A stretch of 49,121 bases of DNA from Siminovitchia fortis (GTDB lineage: Bacteria; Bacillota; Bacilli; Bacillales; Bacillaceae_C): positions 1 to 49,121 of the forward strand of contig NZ_QYTU02000027.1 of the NCBI RefSeq assembly GCF_003605365.2. The letters are read 5' to 3'. A model generated the notes under the pieces. It did no database searches and was not told the origin of the DNA. It saw nothing but the letters and a program-made list of their open reading frames with translations. Both the position numbers and the translations under genes were made by a program. Positions 16,094 through 24,633 of the stretch are shown piece by piece (within the stretch, counting starts at the first letter, position 1; every line of letters begins with the position of its first letter).

Positions 16094-17491
16094 TTACATC
16101 CTCCTCGCCTTCAGCAGCCCATTCGCCTTGTTGATCGTTTCTTTATATTCCAGTTCGGCTTTTGAATCATGGACGATTCCCGCGCCGGCCTGCAAATAGG
16201 CACGCCCGTCTTTAATGACCAGCGAGCGGATGGCGAGCGCGAAGTCGACGTCCCCGTTGGCGTTGACGTAGCCGAGCGCTCCGGAGTAGACCCCCCTTTT
16301 CACGTCTTCCAATTCATTGATGATTTGCATGGCGCGCACCTTTGGAGAACCGGATACGGTTCCGGCCGGCAAACATGCGATCAATGCGTCGATCCCGGTT
16401 TTTCCTTCACCTAAGGTTCCTTCCAATTCGGAGACGATGTGCATGACATGGCGATAGTATTCGATTTTCATTTCCTTGACGACCCGGATTGTTTCAGGAT
16501 CGCAGATTTTCCCCATATCTTCACGGCTTAAATCGATTAGCATCCGGTGTTCGGACAGTTCTTTTTCATCAGATAAAAGCTCGACAGCAAGCGCTTTATC
16601 CTCTTCTTCCGTCCGCCCTCTCCGCCGTGTTCCGGCAATGGGGTTGGTGCTCATCTTCTGTCCTTTTGATTTGATGAAGCTTTCCGGTGAAGCGCCCAGT
16701 ACAACGTAATTGCCGAAATCGACGAAGAACATATAGGGCGATGGGTTGGAGTTTCTGAGCACTCGGTAAAAATGAAACGGGTCTGCCTTCACTTTGCCGC
16801 TCATCCGCTGCGACAGGACGACTTGCTCCACTTCGCCGGACACGACATAATCCTTCGCTTTTTTAATCCGTGCCATGAACTCTTCTTTTTCAAGCTGCGG
16901 CTGGAATTCGATTTCGCATGCTGTCAAAGTTTCATCCACTTTTCCTTGAAAAATTTGGCTCTCGATTTCCATGACACGTGATGCGAGCTGTTCTTCCGAG
17001 CGGTTTCCTTCCAGGTTAATGGCCAGGATGTAGATGGACTGTGCCAGGTGGTCGAACACAATCACGTCTTCGTAGACCAGAAAGTGGATGTCCGGCATCC
17101 CGATTTCATCTTCCAGGGCCGTGCCAATGTCTGCATATTGCCGGATGGCATCATATCCGACATACCCTACAGCTCCTCCATAAAAAGGAAATGGAAGATT
17201 CGCTTCGACTTTCGGCAAGACGTCCTGCAACGTTTTGAGCGGCAGCCCTGCATCTTCCAGAAGCACCTTTCCTTCTGCAGAAATAACCTTCGCAATCGCA
17301 CCTTCTGCCGTAATTTCCTTGATCGGATTCACGCCGATGAAGGAATAGCGCCCCTGCTCATTATGTTTCAGCGAGCTTTCGAGCAAAAACTTTTTATCGC
17401 CTTCAAGCCGCAAAAAAACTGTGATCGGCGTTAACACGTCTGCATTCAATTTTGTCATTTTCACGTTTATATTTTTTACAGTTGTGGCCAT
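16094..17491 (-). CDS. trpE: Anthranilate synthase component I, not in a trp operon here
   Basis: The 465-residue chorismate-using enzyme makes anthranilate with the glutamine amidotransferase subunit. FLLESS near residue 36 is the LLES tryptophan feedback site, followed by GRYSFIG. The C-terminal chorismate domain has GEVEQVVLSQR, NPSPYMFFVDFG, GASPESFIK, NPIAGTRRRG, HRMLIDLSREDMGKI, MHIVSELEG, FPAGT-like CLPAGTVSGSPKVRAM, and YSGALGYV. The LLES motif and the tryptophan T-boxes upstream argue for TrpE over PabB or an isochorismate synthase. No trpG, D, C, F, B or A follows; the next gene is convergent. GAAAGGAAA precedes the ATG. Confidence 0.92.
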   Translation of the reverse strand: MATTVKNINVKMTKLNADVLTPITVFLRLEGDKKFLLESSLKHNEQGRYSFIGVNPIKEITAEGAIAKVISAEGKVLLEDAGLPLKTLQDVLPKVEANLPFPFYGGAVGYVGYDAIRQYADIGTALEDEIGMPDIHFLVYEDVIVFDHLAQSIYILAINLEGNRSEEQLASRVMEIESQIFQGKVDETLTACEIEFQPQLEKEEFMARIKKAKDYVVSGEVEQVVLSQRMSGKVKADPFHFYRVLRNSNPSPYMFFVDFGNYVVLGASPESFIKSKGQKMSTNPIAGTRRRGRTEEEDKALAVELLSDEKELSEHRMLIDLSREDMGKICDPETIRVVKEMKIEYYRHVMHIVSELEGTLGEGKTGIDALIACLPAGTVSGSPKVRAMQIINELEDVKRGVYSGALGYVNANGDVDFALAIRSLVIKDGRAYLQAGAGIVHDSKAELEYKETINKANGLLKARRM

Positions 17492-17542
17492 TGTACATTT
17501 TCCTTTCTATTTTGTTATGGGTACTTTAATGCATTATCGTAT

Positions 17543-17600
17543 TGAGGGACTGTCCCCCATCACTTTAACGCGTTACCACATTGGGGGACTGTCCCCCCCA
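17543..17600. repeat. GGGGACTGTCCCC-family repeat between T-box terminator and trpE
   Basis: GGGACTGTCCCCC, ATCACTTTAACGCGTTACC, then GGGGGACTGTCCCCCCC. It abuts the T run of the second T-box terminator, so the trpE mRNA carries it between terminator and start codon. Confidence 0.75.
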
Positions 17601-17900
17601 AAAAAGCCCCCGAACAAGCAAAGTTTGCTTGCTCGAGGGCGATCATAACCGCGGTGCCACCTCGTATTGGAGAATGAATTCTCTCCATCTTATTCAGACA
17701 CGGGAAATTTGCCTACACTTTTCCGATGCCCTATCCATATAACGGTGGAACTCCGTGTTTCCCTACTGCGGTTCAGGAAACAGCTCGCAAGCCCATTCTG
17801 TCCGACTTTTGCCACCGGATCCCACCAACCCCGGCTCTCTGCATGCGAAAATTTTCGGACATACTCCTCTTGCTCAACACGATTGCTGTATTCATTTTTT
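17600..17900 (-). promoter_or_regulatory. T-box riboswitch 2 (tryptophan) upstream of trpE
   Basis: Read on the minus strand: AGAGAGCCGGGGTTGGTG (stem I bulge and distal loop), CAGAATGGGC with the specifier TGG at 17795-17793, GTAGGGAAACACGG and ACCGTTA (stem III), the T-box GAGGTGGCACCGCGG at 17663-17649, and a terminator CGAGCAAGCAAA-CT-TTGCTTGCTCG followed by CTTTTTT. The specifier position was assigned by alignment to the known glyQS leader. UGGC in the T-box suits a tRNA with G at the discriminator, as in tRNA-Trp. Uncharged tRNA-Trp should allow read-through into trpE. Confidence 0.9.
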
Positions 17901-17911
17901 TTACGGTAAAA

Positions 17912-18077
17912 AGAACAAAGGCGCAAGCGCCTGTTTATCGACGTACAGACCGGAGCGCTTCTGACGAGATAAAGGAAACACGCGCAGCGGAGCGGAGCGA
18001 TGTTGACTTATCGTAGGAAGAAGCGTGAAGTCTGCTAGTCGGTAGGCGCTGGAGCCGGACGTAGCACTAAGTGACAA
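17912..18077. repeat. GC-rich interspersed element between the two T-boxes
   Basis: This roughly 165-nt segment is bounded by GGCGCAAGCGCC (17920-17931) and GGTAGGCGCTGGAGCC (about 18041-18055), and is much GC-richer than its flanks. From memory, similar elements with such ends are frequent between Bacillus genes; I could not check this. It separates the terminator of T-box 1 from stem I of T-box 2. Confidence 0.55.
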
Positions 18078-18117
18078 ATAAGTTACTAACAACCTGAGCA
18101 TATTATAATTTCCTAAA

Positions 18118-18401
18118 AAACAAAGAGGCCCCTCATCCGAAAGGACGAGGGACCGCGTTGCCACCTTTTTTAGCTTTATAAAAAAGCTCTCTCAAAACGC
18201 ACGAAACTTCCATGCGCGTTCCCGTATAACGGCGGGATGTCCGTCAAAGCCTACAACTGATATCAGGTTCGGTTTGAAAGCTCGGAAGCCCATTCCCCCG
18301 GCGCTCCACACTGGTTTGCACCAACCACCAGCTCTCTTTTCGCTTCACGCAAGGGTACTCTTCTTCGTCAACGCTGAATTTGCGAAAGTTCATTTTGATT
18401 G
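18118..18401 (-). promoter_or_regulatory. T-box riboswitch 1 (tryptophan), first of a tandem pair
   Basis: Minus-strand order: AGAGAGCTGGTGGTTGGTG, GGGAATGGGC with the specifier TGG at 18292-18290, a stem III region ending GCCGTTATACGGG, the T-box AAGGTGGCAACGCGG (18167-18153), and a terminator CCCTCGTCC-TTTC-GGATGAGGG with a T-rich tail. AACGCG replaces the usual ACCGCG in the T-box, a small deviation. It lies directly before T-box 2, so trpE expression must pass two tRNA-Trp checkpoints. Confidence 0.9.
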
Positions 18402-18407
18402 TATTTG

Positions 18408-18436
18408 ATGATATAAAAATTCGTCTCTAATGTCAA
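18408..18436 (-). promoter_or_regulatory. Sigma-A-type promoter of the trpE leader
   Basis: TTGACA (18436-18431), a 17-nt spacer and TATCAT (18413-18408) on the minus strand. It starts 9 nt after the stop of the DsbA-type gene and puts the transcript start near 18401, just before T-box 1. Confidence 0.8.
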
Positions 18437-18444
18437 TATGTTTT

Positions 18445-19167
18445 TTATTTTTCATCCGGAAGATCGCAGCTTCCGTCCACGCAAGCGCCGGCATCACCGC
18501 TGCCAAGGTTTTGCAATATGGGCTCAGATGACTCCTCCTGCCATACCTTTTCAAGTGCGGCCAGAAAGGTGTCGATCGGCTGGGCACCGGAAATGCCATA
18601 TTTTCGATTAATCAGAAAAAACGGCACGCCGCGCACGCCTATCAGCTGGGAGGCCTGTTCGTCGTTTCGTACTTCATCCACAAGGGCTGTTTCATCGGCC
18701 AAAAAGGCTAGTGTTTCATCCCGGTCAATTCCAGCTTCTGCAGCAATGTCGGCGAGGACTTCATGGTCACCTAAATGTTTGGATTCCGTAAAATAAGCGT
18801 GTAACAGCTTTTCGTGAACTTCTTTTTCTTTATTTTTGGATTCGGCAAAGTGAGCCAGACGGTGGGCATCGAATGTATTGGTCGGAATCATCGTATCAAA
18901 GTTGAATGTCAAACCTTCTTCCGCAGCCTGCCGGCGAATGCCTTCGTTCATTCTTTTGGCTTCATCCACACTTATGCCATACTTTCCAGCCAGTTTTTCA
19001 TACATGCTTTCATCGCTGACACGCGGAGCCTCCGGCTCAAGTTCAAAACTCTTAAACTGAACATCTACCTGATCGCGATGATCAAATGTTTCCAGTGCCT
19101 TCTCCAACCGGCGTTTTCCAATATAACAAAACGGACAGACATAATCTGACCAAACTTCAATTTTCAT
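18445..19167 (-). CDS. FrnE-like DsbA family oxidoreductase
   Basis: The 240-residue thioredoxin-fold protein has CPFC in MKIEVWSDYVCPFCYIGKRR near the N-terminus, the all-alpha insertion, GVRGVPFFLINRKYGISGAQ (the cis-Pro loop), and a Cys-containing tail (GACVDGSC). There is no signal peptide, so it is cytoplasmic, like FrnE/2-hydroxychromene-2-carboxylate isomerase relatives that act in disulfide or glutathione-like chemistry under oxidative stress. The tail cysteines could form a second redox pair. It lies 61 nt after pheA in the same direction. Confidence 0.85.
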   Translation of the reverse strand: MKIEVWSDYVCPFCYIGKRRLEKALETFDHRDQVDVQFKSFELEPEAPRVSDESMYEKLAGKYGISVDEAKRMNEGIRRQAAEEGLTFNFDTMIPTNTFDAHRLAHFAESKNKEKEVHEKLLHAYFTESKHLGDHEVLADIAAEAGIDRDETLAFLADETALVDEVRNDEQASQLIGVRGVPFFLINRKYGISGAQPIDTFLAALEKVWQEESSEPILQNLGSGDAGACVDGSCDLPDEK

Positions 19168-19228
19168 GTCGCACCCTCTTTTTTTAAAATTTTCCGTCTA
19201 TAAAAAGGGTATACCAAATAGCGGTCAC

Positions 19229-20050
19229 CTACAACTTTTTCGTGTCAAAGCTTCCCAGCACGCGCACATCGTGGCCGTATGTCCGCAAAATAGTGATGGC
19301 TTTCTGCATATTGACTTCCTGCACGCCCGTTTGCGCTTCGATGAAAAAGCGGTATGTTCCAAGCTTCTTCTTTGTCGGACGTGATTCAATCCATGACAGG
19401 TTGATATCCAGCGATGAAAAGACGTTCAAAATAATCGCGAGCAATCCGGGCCTGTCCTCGCCTGGCGTGATGAGAAGCATCGATTTGGACGCTTCTGGAA
19501 TCTCCGGCTTTTCATTTGTCACGATGAGGAATCTGGTCGAATTGCCTTCGAAATCCTGGATGTTCCTTTTTGCCATTTCAAGTCCAAATGTTTTTGCCGC
19601 CAGCTCTGAAGCAATGGCACCGGCGTTTTTATGATTGGCTTTTACGAGCGATTCCGCCGCATTGGCCGTGCTGCTGAAATGCTTCGTCTTCGCCTGTAGC
19701 TTCCTTGTAAAATCCCTGCATTGGGCAAGGGCCGGGCCGATTGACCAGATTTCGCGGATATCGTCGACATCCGCGCCCTCCACCGTCAGCAAATGAAGGG
19801 CGATCGGCAAAATTGCCTCCCCTTCGATCCACACATCATAATTGATCAATCCGTCCGTTGTCATCGTGATCGTGCCCTCAATCGCATTTTCAATCGGCAC
19901 AATCCCTTTATTCACTTCACGCTCTGCCACCGCTTCAAGCACATCGACAATCCCGTCGTACATCACAAGTTCCGTTCCGTTCGGCGGGAAAAAGCGCAAT
20001 GCGGCTTCTTCTGAAAAAGTCCCCTTCGGGCCTAAATACGCAACTTTCAA
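19229..20050 (-). CDS. pheA: Prephenate dehydratase
   Basis: The 273-residue enzyme converts prephenate to phenylpyruvate in phenylalanine synthesis. The catalytic domain has AYLGPKGTFSEEAALRFF, IVPIENAIEGTITMTTDGL and EGNSTRFLIV (the TRF motif with its key Thr). A C-terminal ACT domain (about 190-265: TPGEDRPGLLAIILNVFS, SWIESRPTKK) carries the ESRP phenylalanine-binding motif for feedback control. The start is TTG 20050, with AAAGGAG 9 nt upstream. There is no chorismate mutase domain, as usual in Bacillus. Confidence 0.93.
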   Translation of the reverse strand: MKVAYLGPKGTFSEEAALRFFPPNGTELVMYDGIVDVLEAVAEREVNKGIVPIENAIEGTITMTTDGLINYDVWIEGEAILPIALHLLTVEGADVDDIREIWSIGPALAQCRDFTRKLQAKTKHFSSTANAAESLVKANHKNAGAIASELAAKTFGLEMAKRNIQDFEGNSTRFLIVTNEKPEIPEASKSMLLITPGEDRPGLLAIILNVFSSLDINLSWIESRPTKKKLGTYRFFIEAQTGVQEVNMQKAITILRTYGHDVRVLGSFDTKKL

Positions 20051-20465
20051 AATTATATACTCCTTTAATTGAAAAATTGAATGGAAGGAACCTCCGAACA
20101 GTTCCCTTGTCTTACGTAACCGGATGGTCGTATGAATTCATCTTTTTGGACAAGTACGATTTGAAATTGCACAAAACATTATTTGATTGGGACAAGTTTA
20201 TCATAATCGCACAATCCCCCGTGAATTGCACGATTTGGAGTCATTATTGCACGAGCTTACCCCATAATTGCACGATTTGGAGGCATTATTGCACGAACTT
20301 ACCCCGCAATTGCACGATCTGGGGGCATTATTGCACGAACTTACCCTATAATTGCACGAATCGATTATTGCTCGTGCCTGGTTTCCGCTAAATGCCCGCA
20401 ACTTCAAAATAATCCCCTTATCCGAAAGAAGTTCCGGCTTGCAGCCGGAACTTTCCGCTTCCCCC
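20051..20465. other. pheA upstream region with tandem repeats
   Basis: This 415-nt gap follows ppaC and precedes pheA. It contains the 21-nt-period array (20206-20379) and a possible ppaC terminator near 20425-20465 (AGTTCCGGC-TTGCA-GCCGGAACT). The overlapping 68-codon frame rich in Ser-Cys-Asn is a product of the repeats. Confidence 0.6.
20206..20379. repeat. Array of TTGCACGA repeats, 21-nt period with alternating units
   Basis: Seven TTGCACGA cores occur at exactly 21-nt steps. Two unit types alternate: one continues TTTGGAGTCATTA, the other ACTTACCCCATAA, giving a 42-nt higher-order period. The last unit is followed by an inverted core so that GCACGA-N12-TCGTGC forms a hairpin. Confidence 0.85.
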
Positions 20466-21395
20466 TTATTTGCTTAGCGCTTCTGTTAAGCTTGGGACGA
20501 TCTGTTTTTTGCGGGAGACGACACCTTTCAGTACGCATTGGTTTTGATCCAATGTTACGTTGAATGCCTGCTCGACGCTTTTGGCCGCTTTTCCGTGAGC
20601 GATCGCTGTTGAGTCGTTTGTCAGAATATCCGTGACGACGAACAGGAACAGGTCCAAGCCGCGTTCTTCGACCGCACGCTCCAACGCTTCTTCGATTTCA
20701 GCTTTGCGTGCAAGGATATCTTCGACGCCGATCGCGTTCACCTGCGCGATTTCCACTTTGGCCTGCCCCATTTGGAATGGCTTCGCGTCCAGGGACAGCA
20801 GCTCTTCCGCAGTTTTATCGCTGACATCCGCTCCTGCTTTCAGCATGTTCATTCCATATTCCTCCGGATCCACACCTGCAATTTCAGCAAGCTCGCGGGC
20901 AGCCTGAACGTCACGCTCCGTGCATGTCGGAGATTTGAAAAGAAGCGAGTCGGAAATGATTGCGGACAACGCAAGCCCCGCGATGTCTTTTTCGATTTCC
21001 ACGCCATTTTCCTCGTACATTTTTTTCAAAATGGTTGCCGTGCATCCGACCGGCTCCGCGCGGAAGTAAAGCGGGTCGCTTGTTTCGAAATTGGCGATGC
21101 GGTGATGGTCGATGACTTCCATAATTTGGACTTTCTCAATATCATCCGCACTCTGCTGGCGTTCATTGTGGTCGACCAGGATGACTTTATCCACTTCATT
21201 GGATACCGTGCTTACTTCGCGCGGCGCTTCCACGTTAAAATGGCTGAGAGCGTATTCCGTCTCGCCGTTGATCCCACCAAGACGGACCGCTTCCACATTT
21301 TCACCCAATTTGGTTTTTAAATCAGCATAGACGAGCGCTGAACAAATGGAATCTGTATCAGGATTTTTATGACCGAAAATGAGAATTTTTTCCAT
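20466..21395 (-). CDS. ppaC: Manganese-dependent inorganic pyrophosphatase (family II)
   Basis: The 309-residue DHH-family enzyme hydrolyses pyrophosphate. Metal ligands lie in [18 protein letters not shown] (His and two Asp), [12 protein letters not shown] (DHN) and [14 protein letters not shown]-type [10 protein letters not shown] (DHH motif). The C-terminal DHHA2 domain ends with [21 protein letters not shown] (the SRKKQ substrate-binding motif). ATG 21395 with GGAG 7 nt upstream gives the same length as B. subtilis PpaC; a longer frame from 21587 is rejected because it would overlap the divergent promoter region and gene. Confidence 0.95.
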   Translation of the reverse strand: MEKILIFGHKNPDTDSICSALVYADLKTKLGENVEAVRLGGINGETEYALSHFNVEAPREVSTVSNEVDKVILVDHNERQQSADDIEKVQIMEVIDHHRIANFETSDPLYFRAEPVGCTATILKKMYEENGVEIEKDIAGLALSAIISDSLLFKSPTCTERDVQAARELAEIAGVDPEEYGMNMLKAGADVSDKTAEELLSLDAKPFQMGQAKVEIAQVNAIGVEDILARKAEIEEALERAVEERGLDLFLFVVTDILTNDSTAIAHGKAAKSVEQAFNVTLDQNQCVLKGVVSRKKQIVPSLTEALSK

Positions 21396-21435
21396 GCCTC
21401 TACTCCTTGTTTTCTGGTAATTTTTTATGATAACT

Positions 21436-21469
21436 ATTTTAACATATTGAAGGTTCTTAGTGTTAAAAT
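21436..21469. promoter_or_regulatory. Dyad ATTTTAACA-N16-TGTTAAAAT between ppaC and the PBP gene
   Basis: A perfect 9-bp inverted repeat in the 100-nt divergent gap. Each arm contains a TTAACA/TTAAAAT string that could serve as a promoter box in either direction. It could be a regulator site or two overlapping divergent promoters. Confidence 0.4.
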
Positions 21470-21495
21470 GACAAGGTGAGGAGGGGGATATACAT

Positions 21496-23490
21496 ATGAA
21501 AAAATGGATCGGAATGTTGCTTTTGCTGCTCATGGCTTTGTCGGTCGCCGGCTGCAACAAGGAGCCGAAGCCAGAAGACCGTTTCACTGCCTATGTAAAG
21601 GAATGGAACGACCAAAACTTTGAAAAGATGTACGATTATCTTTCTGAAGAGGCGCAGGAAAAAATTTCAAAGGGAGAATTTACCGATAGATATGAAAAGA
21701 TTTATGGCGATTTGGAGATTGAGAACTTAAAAGTTGATTTCAAAGCTCCGGAAGAAGTGGAAGAGAAAGATGGCATGGTCGAATTTCCATTTCACGTAAA
21801 AATGGACAGCCTTGCGGGCGAAATCGCGTTTGACCATACCGCTGTATTAAAAAAAGAAGAGCGGGACGACGCTAAAAACTGGTTTGTGAATTGGGATACG
21901 ACGTTTATTTTTCCTCAGCTGGAAGAAGGCGACAAAATCAGCCTCCCGACTACTCCTGCCAAACGCGGCGATATCGTCGATAAAAATGGGGCAGGACTTG
22001 CTGTGACTGGAAAAGTGACCGAAATCGGCATTATTCCCGGGGAGATGGGCGATGATGAGGAGAAAATTATTAAAAAGGTTTCTGATCTCCTTGGATTGAG
22101 TGAGGATCAGATCAAAAAAGCACTGTCCGCCTCTTGGGTTCAGCCGGAACATTTTGTACCGCTCAAAAAAATCCCCGGCGATGCCAATGATGTATTGGAA
22201 AAAGCGACGGCCATCCCTTCTGTCAACAACCGCACGGTCGAAGCAAGAGTGTACCCGCTCGGTGAAGCGGCAGCCCATTTGATCGGATATGTAGGTCCGA
22301 TTACAGCCGAAGAGCTGGAAAAAGCGGGCGGCGGCTACCAAAGCTCGGATGTGATTGGCAAAAGAGGATTGGAGCAGGTTTTTGAAAAGAAATTGAAAGG
22401 CGAAAACGGCGCCAAAATCGTCATCAATAAGGAAGATGGCACGGAAGAAGTGTTGGCGGAAAAAGAAGTCAAAGACGGGGAAGACGTCCAACTGACAATT
22501 GACGCAGCCGTTCAGAATAAAATTTTTAAAGAATTAAAAGGCGAAGCGGGCACAGCTGCAGCGCTAAATCCGGTGAGCGGCGAAACACTCGCGTTAGTGA
22601 GCAGCCCAAGCTTTGACCCGAACGTCCTGTCATTGGGCGCGACAGCGAAGGATTGGGAAAAACTCGATAAAGACAAGAAGAAGCCGCTTGTGACAAGATT
22701 CAAAAATGGCTATGCGCCGGGTTCCGTGATGAAGCCGATCACGACGGCGATTGCACTGGAAGCAGGTGCGGTGGATTGGAACAAGACATATGACATCAAA
22801 GGTTTGTCTTGGCAAAAAGATTCGTCTTGGGGCGGATATTCCGTAACAAGGGTCAGCGATACGAACGGGCCGGTTGACCTGGAAAAAGCGCTGGTGCTGT
22901 CGGATAATATTTTCTTTGCAAGGACTGCGCTGGACCTTGGGAAGGATCAGTTCGCAGCAGGATTGAAGAAATTCGGATTCGAAGAGGACATCCCGGATTA
23001 TGCCTACCCGCTGGAACAATCAAAAATTGGTGACATCGATTCGGATATTGCGCTGGCTGACTCGGCCTACGGGCAGGGGCAGATCGAAATGAACATCGTC
23101 CATTTGGCGACGGCGTATACGCCGATCATCAATAAAGGAAATATGATCCAGCCGGTTTTGGTAAAGGGTGAGGCGGATGGCGCTGTCTGGAAAAAAGGCG
23201 TCATGAGCGAAAAAACGGCTGCTGACATCCAGAACGCTTTGCTGAAGGTCGTCGAGGATCCGAAAGGAACGGCGCGGGGCGCCCGGATTGAAGGCAAACG
23301 GATTGCCGGGAAAACCGGTACCGCCGAGATAAAGGCCAAGCAGGGCGAAAAAGGAAAAGAAAACGGATTTTTCGTCGCTTATGATACAGAAAAACCCGAC
23401 ATGCTCGTGGCCATGATGGTTGAAGACGTTCTGGACCGCGGCGGATCAGCGCCTGCGGTGGATCGGGTGAAAAAGGTTCTAGAAAAATAG
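21496..23490 (+). CDS. pbpC: Class B penicillin-binding protein, PBP3/MecA-like lipoprotein
   Basis: The 664-residue protein has a lipoprotein signal (LSVAGC, Cys about 20), an NTF2-like MecA N-terminal domain (about 28-145), a dimerization domain, and a transpeptidase domain. Active-site motifs are SVMK (Ser about 409), SDN (about 466) and KTGTAE (about 605). It crosslinks peptidoglycan at the outer membrane face. In B. subtilis the equivalent PBP3 (PbpC, 668 aa) has low beta-lactam affinity and contributes to resistance. GAGGAGGGG lies before ATG 21496. It is divergent from ppaC. Confidence 0.9.
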   Translation: MKKWIGMLLLLLMALSVAGCNKEPKPEDRFTAYVKEWNDQNFEKMYDYLSEEAQEKISKGEFTDRYEKIYGDLEIENLKVDFKAPEEVEEKDGMVEFPFHVKMDSLAGEIAFDHTAVLKKEERDDAKNWFVNWDTTFIFPQLEEGDKISLPTTPAKRGDIVDKNGAGLAVTGKVTEIGIIPGEMGDDEEKIIKKVSDLLGLSEDQIKKALSASWVQPEHFVPLKKIPGDANDVLEKATAIPSVNNRTVEARVYPLGEAAAHLIGYVGPITAEELEKAGGGYQSSDVIGKRGLEQVFEKKLKGENGAKIVINKEDGTEEVLAEKEVKDGEDVQLTIDAAVQNKIFKELKGEAGTAAALNPVSGETLALVSSPSFDPNVLSLGATAKDWEKLDKDKKKPLVTRFKNGYAPGSVMKPITTAIALEAGAVDWNKTYDIKGLSWQKDSSWGGYSVTRVSDTNGPVDLEKALVLSDNIFFARTALDLGKDQFAAGLKKFGFEEDIPDYAYPLEQSKIGDIDSDIALADSAYGQGQIEMNIVHLATAYTPIINKGNMIQPVLVKGEADGAVWKKGVMSEKTAADIQNALLKVVEDPKGTARGARIEGKRIAGKTGTAEIKAKQGEKGKENGFFVAYDTEKPDMLVAMMVEDVLDRGGSAPAVDRVKKVLEK

Positions 23491-23508
23491 TGGTGCGGTG
23501 CAAATGCA

Positions 23509-23537
23509 AAAGGCAGTCCTGGCGGACTGCCTTTCTT
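23509..23537 (+). terminator. Terminator of the PBP gene
   Basis: AGGCAGTCC-TGGC-GGACTGCCT followed by TTCTTT, 20 nt after the stop codon. Confidence 0.85.
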
Positions 23538-23629
23538 TGGGGACTGTCCCCCACTGCTTTAAAGCGTTACCGTGACGGGGGACTGTCCCCCACTGTGTTA
23601 ATGCGTTAACGCGCTGGGGGACAGGCCCC
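23537..23629. repeat. GGGGACTGTCCCC-family repeat
   Basis: Three palindromic cores (GGGGACTGTCCCC twice, then GGGGGACAGGCCCC) are joined by ACTGCTTTAAAGCGTTACCG and ACTGTGTTAATGCGTTAACG. It fills the gap between the convergent PBP and SAM hydrolase genes. Confidence 0.8.
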
Positions 23630-23631
23630 GT

Positions 23632-24471
23632 TTATGATTTTTTGATAAAGACTTTCCAGTCGACGCCGGTTCCGATTTTGTATTTTTGCGCAAAGGATTG
23701 CTGGTTGATGGCAACTGCGATGTTGTCAAGCGAGTTGATGTATATCAACGATTCCCCTTTTTCGGTGGCAGCGAAGGATCTCCCGTAGATCATTTCCCGC
23801 TCAAATACAATAGCGGATTCGTGTTCGATCGTAACTTTTACTAAATCTCCGTACTGGACTTGCAGGTCGACCAACAGAGAGCGGCTGATATTTGTCCATA
23901 CATTTCCATAACGGACATCGAGAACATCGATGATTCCATGCAGCACCCCGTCCGCCATGTAGGCATCCATGGAAGGAAGCATGACGAGTTTTTCAAGATC
24001 GATCTGTGGCCCCACCTGTTCAAAGCTGATGACTCCGGCAGCGAGCCGCGCGCCTGTATAGGCATAAATATCCCTGCCATGGAATGTATGGGAAGCGCCT
24101 GAATTCGGCAGGCGGTTGACGGTTTCGTCGATCAGCCTCATCCCGGTGATCCCGATTTCTTTATGTACATGCGTGAGCGTCCCGTTATCCGGGGTGACGA
24201 TGAAATGGTTGGACGCGGTCCGGGCGACAACGCTGCGGCGGTCGGTGCCCACTCCCGGATCGACGACCGAGACAAAGACCGAATTCTCCGGCCAGTAGGC
24301 AATTGTCTGCAGCAGCCGGTAAGAGCCTTCCCATATATCAAACGGGGGGATTTCATGTGTCAAATTATAGATTCTCAGATTCTGGTCCACGCAATTCGCC
24401 ACTCCGTACATGGCGCTGACCGCCCCGTCACCCAAGCCAAAATCCGATTGAAGTATTAAAGGGTTGCCCAC
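23632..24471 (-). CDS. S-adenosyl-L-methionine hydrolase (SAM hydroxide adenosyltransferase, DUF62)
   Basis: The 279-residue member of the fluorinase/chlorinase-related family should hydrolyse SAM to adenosine and methionine with water as nucleophile. Motifs are LQSDFGLGDGAVSAM (Asp near the N-terminus), NLTHEIPPFDIWEG, FVSVVDPGVGTDRRSV, VTPDNGTLTHV and SHTFHGRDIYA (the Asp-Arg-His water-activating set of the hydrolase branch). Start is GTG 24471 with GGAAGAAG upstream. Its physiological role in bacilli is unclear. Confidence 0.9.
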   Translation of the reverse strand: MGNPLILQSDFGLGDGAVSAMYGVANCVDQNLRIYNLTHEIPPFDIWEGSYRLLQTIAYWPENSVFVSVVDPGVGTDRRSVVARTASNHFIVTPDNGTLTHVHKEIGITGMRLIDETVNRLPNSGASHTFHGRDIYAYTGARLAAGVISFEQVGPQIDLEKLVMLPSMDAYMADGVLHGIIDVLDVRYGNVWTNISRSLLVDLQVQYGDLVKVTIEHESAIVFEREMIYGRSFAATEKGESLIYINSLDNIAVAINQQSFAQKYKIGTGVDWKVFIKKS

Positions 24472-24633
24472 CGTCTTCTTCCTCTCTTATATTAATTTTT
24501 CAGAAAAAAATTGATACGAATAATACGCTATCATAATACACACGAAGGCCTTTGTCAAAGTTCTCTGTTAGTTTTCCCTTGAATTTAAAGGGAAATAACA
24601 TTGTAAAAGCAGCTAAGAGACAGGTGACTTGCC

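Noticed and set aside
16094-17491. pabB or menF assignment
   Set aside because: The LLES tryptophan site and two TGG-specifier T-boxes favour trpE.
17667-17964. Open frames across the T-box leader
   Set aside because: They overlap a clearly conserved T-box structure on the other strand and have no ribosome binding sites.
20201-20407. 68-codon Ser/Cys/Asn-rich frame on the minus strand
   Set aside because: It exists only because the 42-nt double unit is a multiple of three; no start signals and no family resemblance.
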